Positions 20,008-20,572 of a stretch of DNA of 20,572 bases are shown here, one piece after another. Origin of the DNA: a virus; the IMG/VR virus record IMGVR_UViG_3300024346_000651, positions 1-20,572 of that record; one strand, 5' to 3'. Below the pieces are notes generated by a model. It was not told the DNA's origin and did no database searches. It saw only the letters and a program-made list of their open reading frames with translations. The first letter of the stretch is position 1; each line of letters opens with the position of its first letter. Made by a program: the position numbers and the translations under genes.

Positions 20008-20572
20008 TTAGCCAATCATATCTAGGGGTGGAAGTTCATAAGTATTAGACATTTTCTCCATCAACATATCAATTTCTCTTTGAGCATCATCAAACATCTG
20101 TCTACCATTCAATTCCACACCACCCGGAAGTTTTACTCCAGTAAATTTCATCATATTCTGACCCCATTGCCTCTTAATAAGGGAAGTTAAGTAAGGTTTA
20201 ATGAATGAGTCATTCCACACCCTAGAGTAATCATTAGGATCAAGTGTTGAATAACAATCAATAACAATATATTGACCAGGAGAAACAGAACCCCAGTCGA
20301 TGTCCAAGTATAACCTATCCTGTCTCTTATTAAATCTTATTTGTTTTTGCGTATTTAATAAGAAATTTAAATCTTCCAAATATGTCTTTACCATTGCATA
20401 ACTTAAAAGTTCGGTTGTTCCCCAGTAATAAACATCATTCAGGAATAACTGATACTTCACACTAAACATATTATTTGTAATAGTATTAGCACCATCAAAG
20501 GTAAAAATCTTATTGATTCCTATAATATTCGGTGGAACCTGAAGATAATTACTATTTTCAGTGTATGTAAAT
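20008..20572 (-). CDS. 13: gp13 neck protein, 5' end cut by window edge
   Basis: The frame is open to the right edge, giving 187 residues of the C-terminal part; T4 gp13 is 309. The ATG at 20469 is internal, because the codons before it read on as NYLQVPPNIIGINKIFTFDG and join smoothly to NNMFSVKYQLFLNDVYYWGT. gp13 binds the portal and gp14 to close the packaged head. Other conserved-looking blocks are YAMVKTYLEDLNFLLNTQKQ, DIDWGSVSPGQYIVIDCYST, RVWNDSFIKPYLTSLIKRQW and MMKFTGVKLPGGVELNGRQM. gp14 follows 8 bases after the stop, as in T4. The start and promoter are outside the window. Confidence 0.92.
   Translation of the reverse strand, partial: FTYTENSNYLQVPPNIIGINKIFTFDGANTITNNMFSVKYQLFLNDVYYWGTTELLSYAMVKTYLEDLNFLLNTQKQIRFNKRQDRLYLDIDWGSVSPGQYIVIDCYSTLDPNDYSRVWNDSFIKPYLTSLIKRQWGQNMMKFTGVKLPGGVELNGRQMFDDAQREIDMLMEKMSNTYELPPLDMIG

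Noticed and set aside
1-20572. tRNA genes, insertion sequences or integrase/attachment sites
   Set aside because: No cloverleaf-like segment, transposase or integrase motif was seen in the short gaps between genes.

Overview
The window is a late-gene (virion assembly) block of a T4-like myovirus. Every supported gene lies on the minus strand, so transcription runs from high to low coordinates. Read in that direction, the order is gp13 (cut by the right edge), gp14, gp15, gp16, a 51-aa protein, a 572-aa mosaic protein, an HNH homing endonuclease, gp17, a zinc-ribbon protein, gp18, gp19, gp20, a gp67-like protein, a protein with a capsid-targeting-like N-terminus, two further virion-type proteins, gp21, gp22, gp23, a gp3-like protein, UvsY and UvsW (cut by the left edge). 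The gp23-gp3-uvsY-uvsW ending and the small Cys-containing accessory proteins are, as I recall, typical of marine T4-like cyanophages and their relatives. Nothing here identifies the host directly: there is no photosynthesis gene, tRNA or host gene.

Layout from right to left. (1) 20572-17532: neck and tail-terminator proteins gp13, gp14 and gp15; gp14 and gp15 both carry extra beta-type modules. (2) 17526-12828: DNA-packaging region with small terminase gp16 and large terminase gp17. Inserted between them are a Cys-module protein pair and an HNH/NUMOD homing endonuclease whose last codons carry the ribosome binding site of gp17. A zinc-ribbon protein is coupled to the gp17 stop codon. (3) 12748-9847: tail sheath gp18 and tail tube gp19. 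(4) 9812-2342: head morphogenesis with portal gp20, gp67-like core protein, a putative internal head protein, two structural proteins of unknown role, protease gp21, scaffold gp22 and major capsid gp23, closed by a strong intrinsic terminator. (5) 2269-1: gp3-like tail completion protein, then recombination mediator UvsY and helicase UvsW.

The genes form one programme. The gp20 portal nucleates a prohead on a gp22/gp67 core covered by gp23. gp21 cleaves the core and the gp23 N-terminus, at a visible L-M-E/A site. gp16/gp17 package DNA, gp13/gp14 close the neck, and gp18/gp19 tails are capped by gp15 and gp3. Six matches to NATAAATA (T4-type late promoter) lie on the minus strand just upstream of genes. 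Three of them are built on or touch the stop codon of the preceding gene.

The least explained material is the 572-aa protein, a string of short Cys-pair modules. One of its domains recurs in the small protein at 7608-7928, whose first ten residues resemble a T4 capsid-targeting sequence. No intergenic stretch exceeds about 80 bases. I saw no CRISPR array, insertion sequence, tRNA or plus-strand gene.
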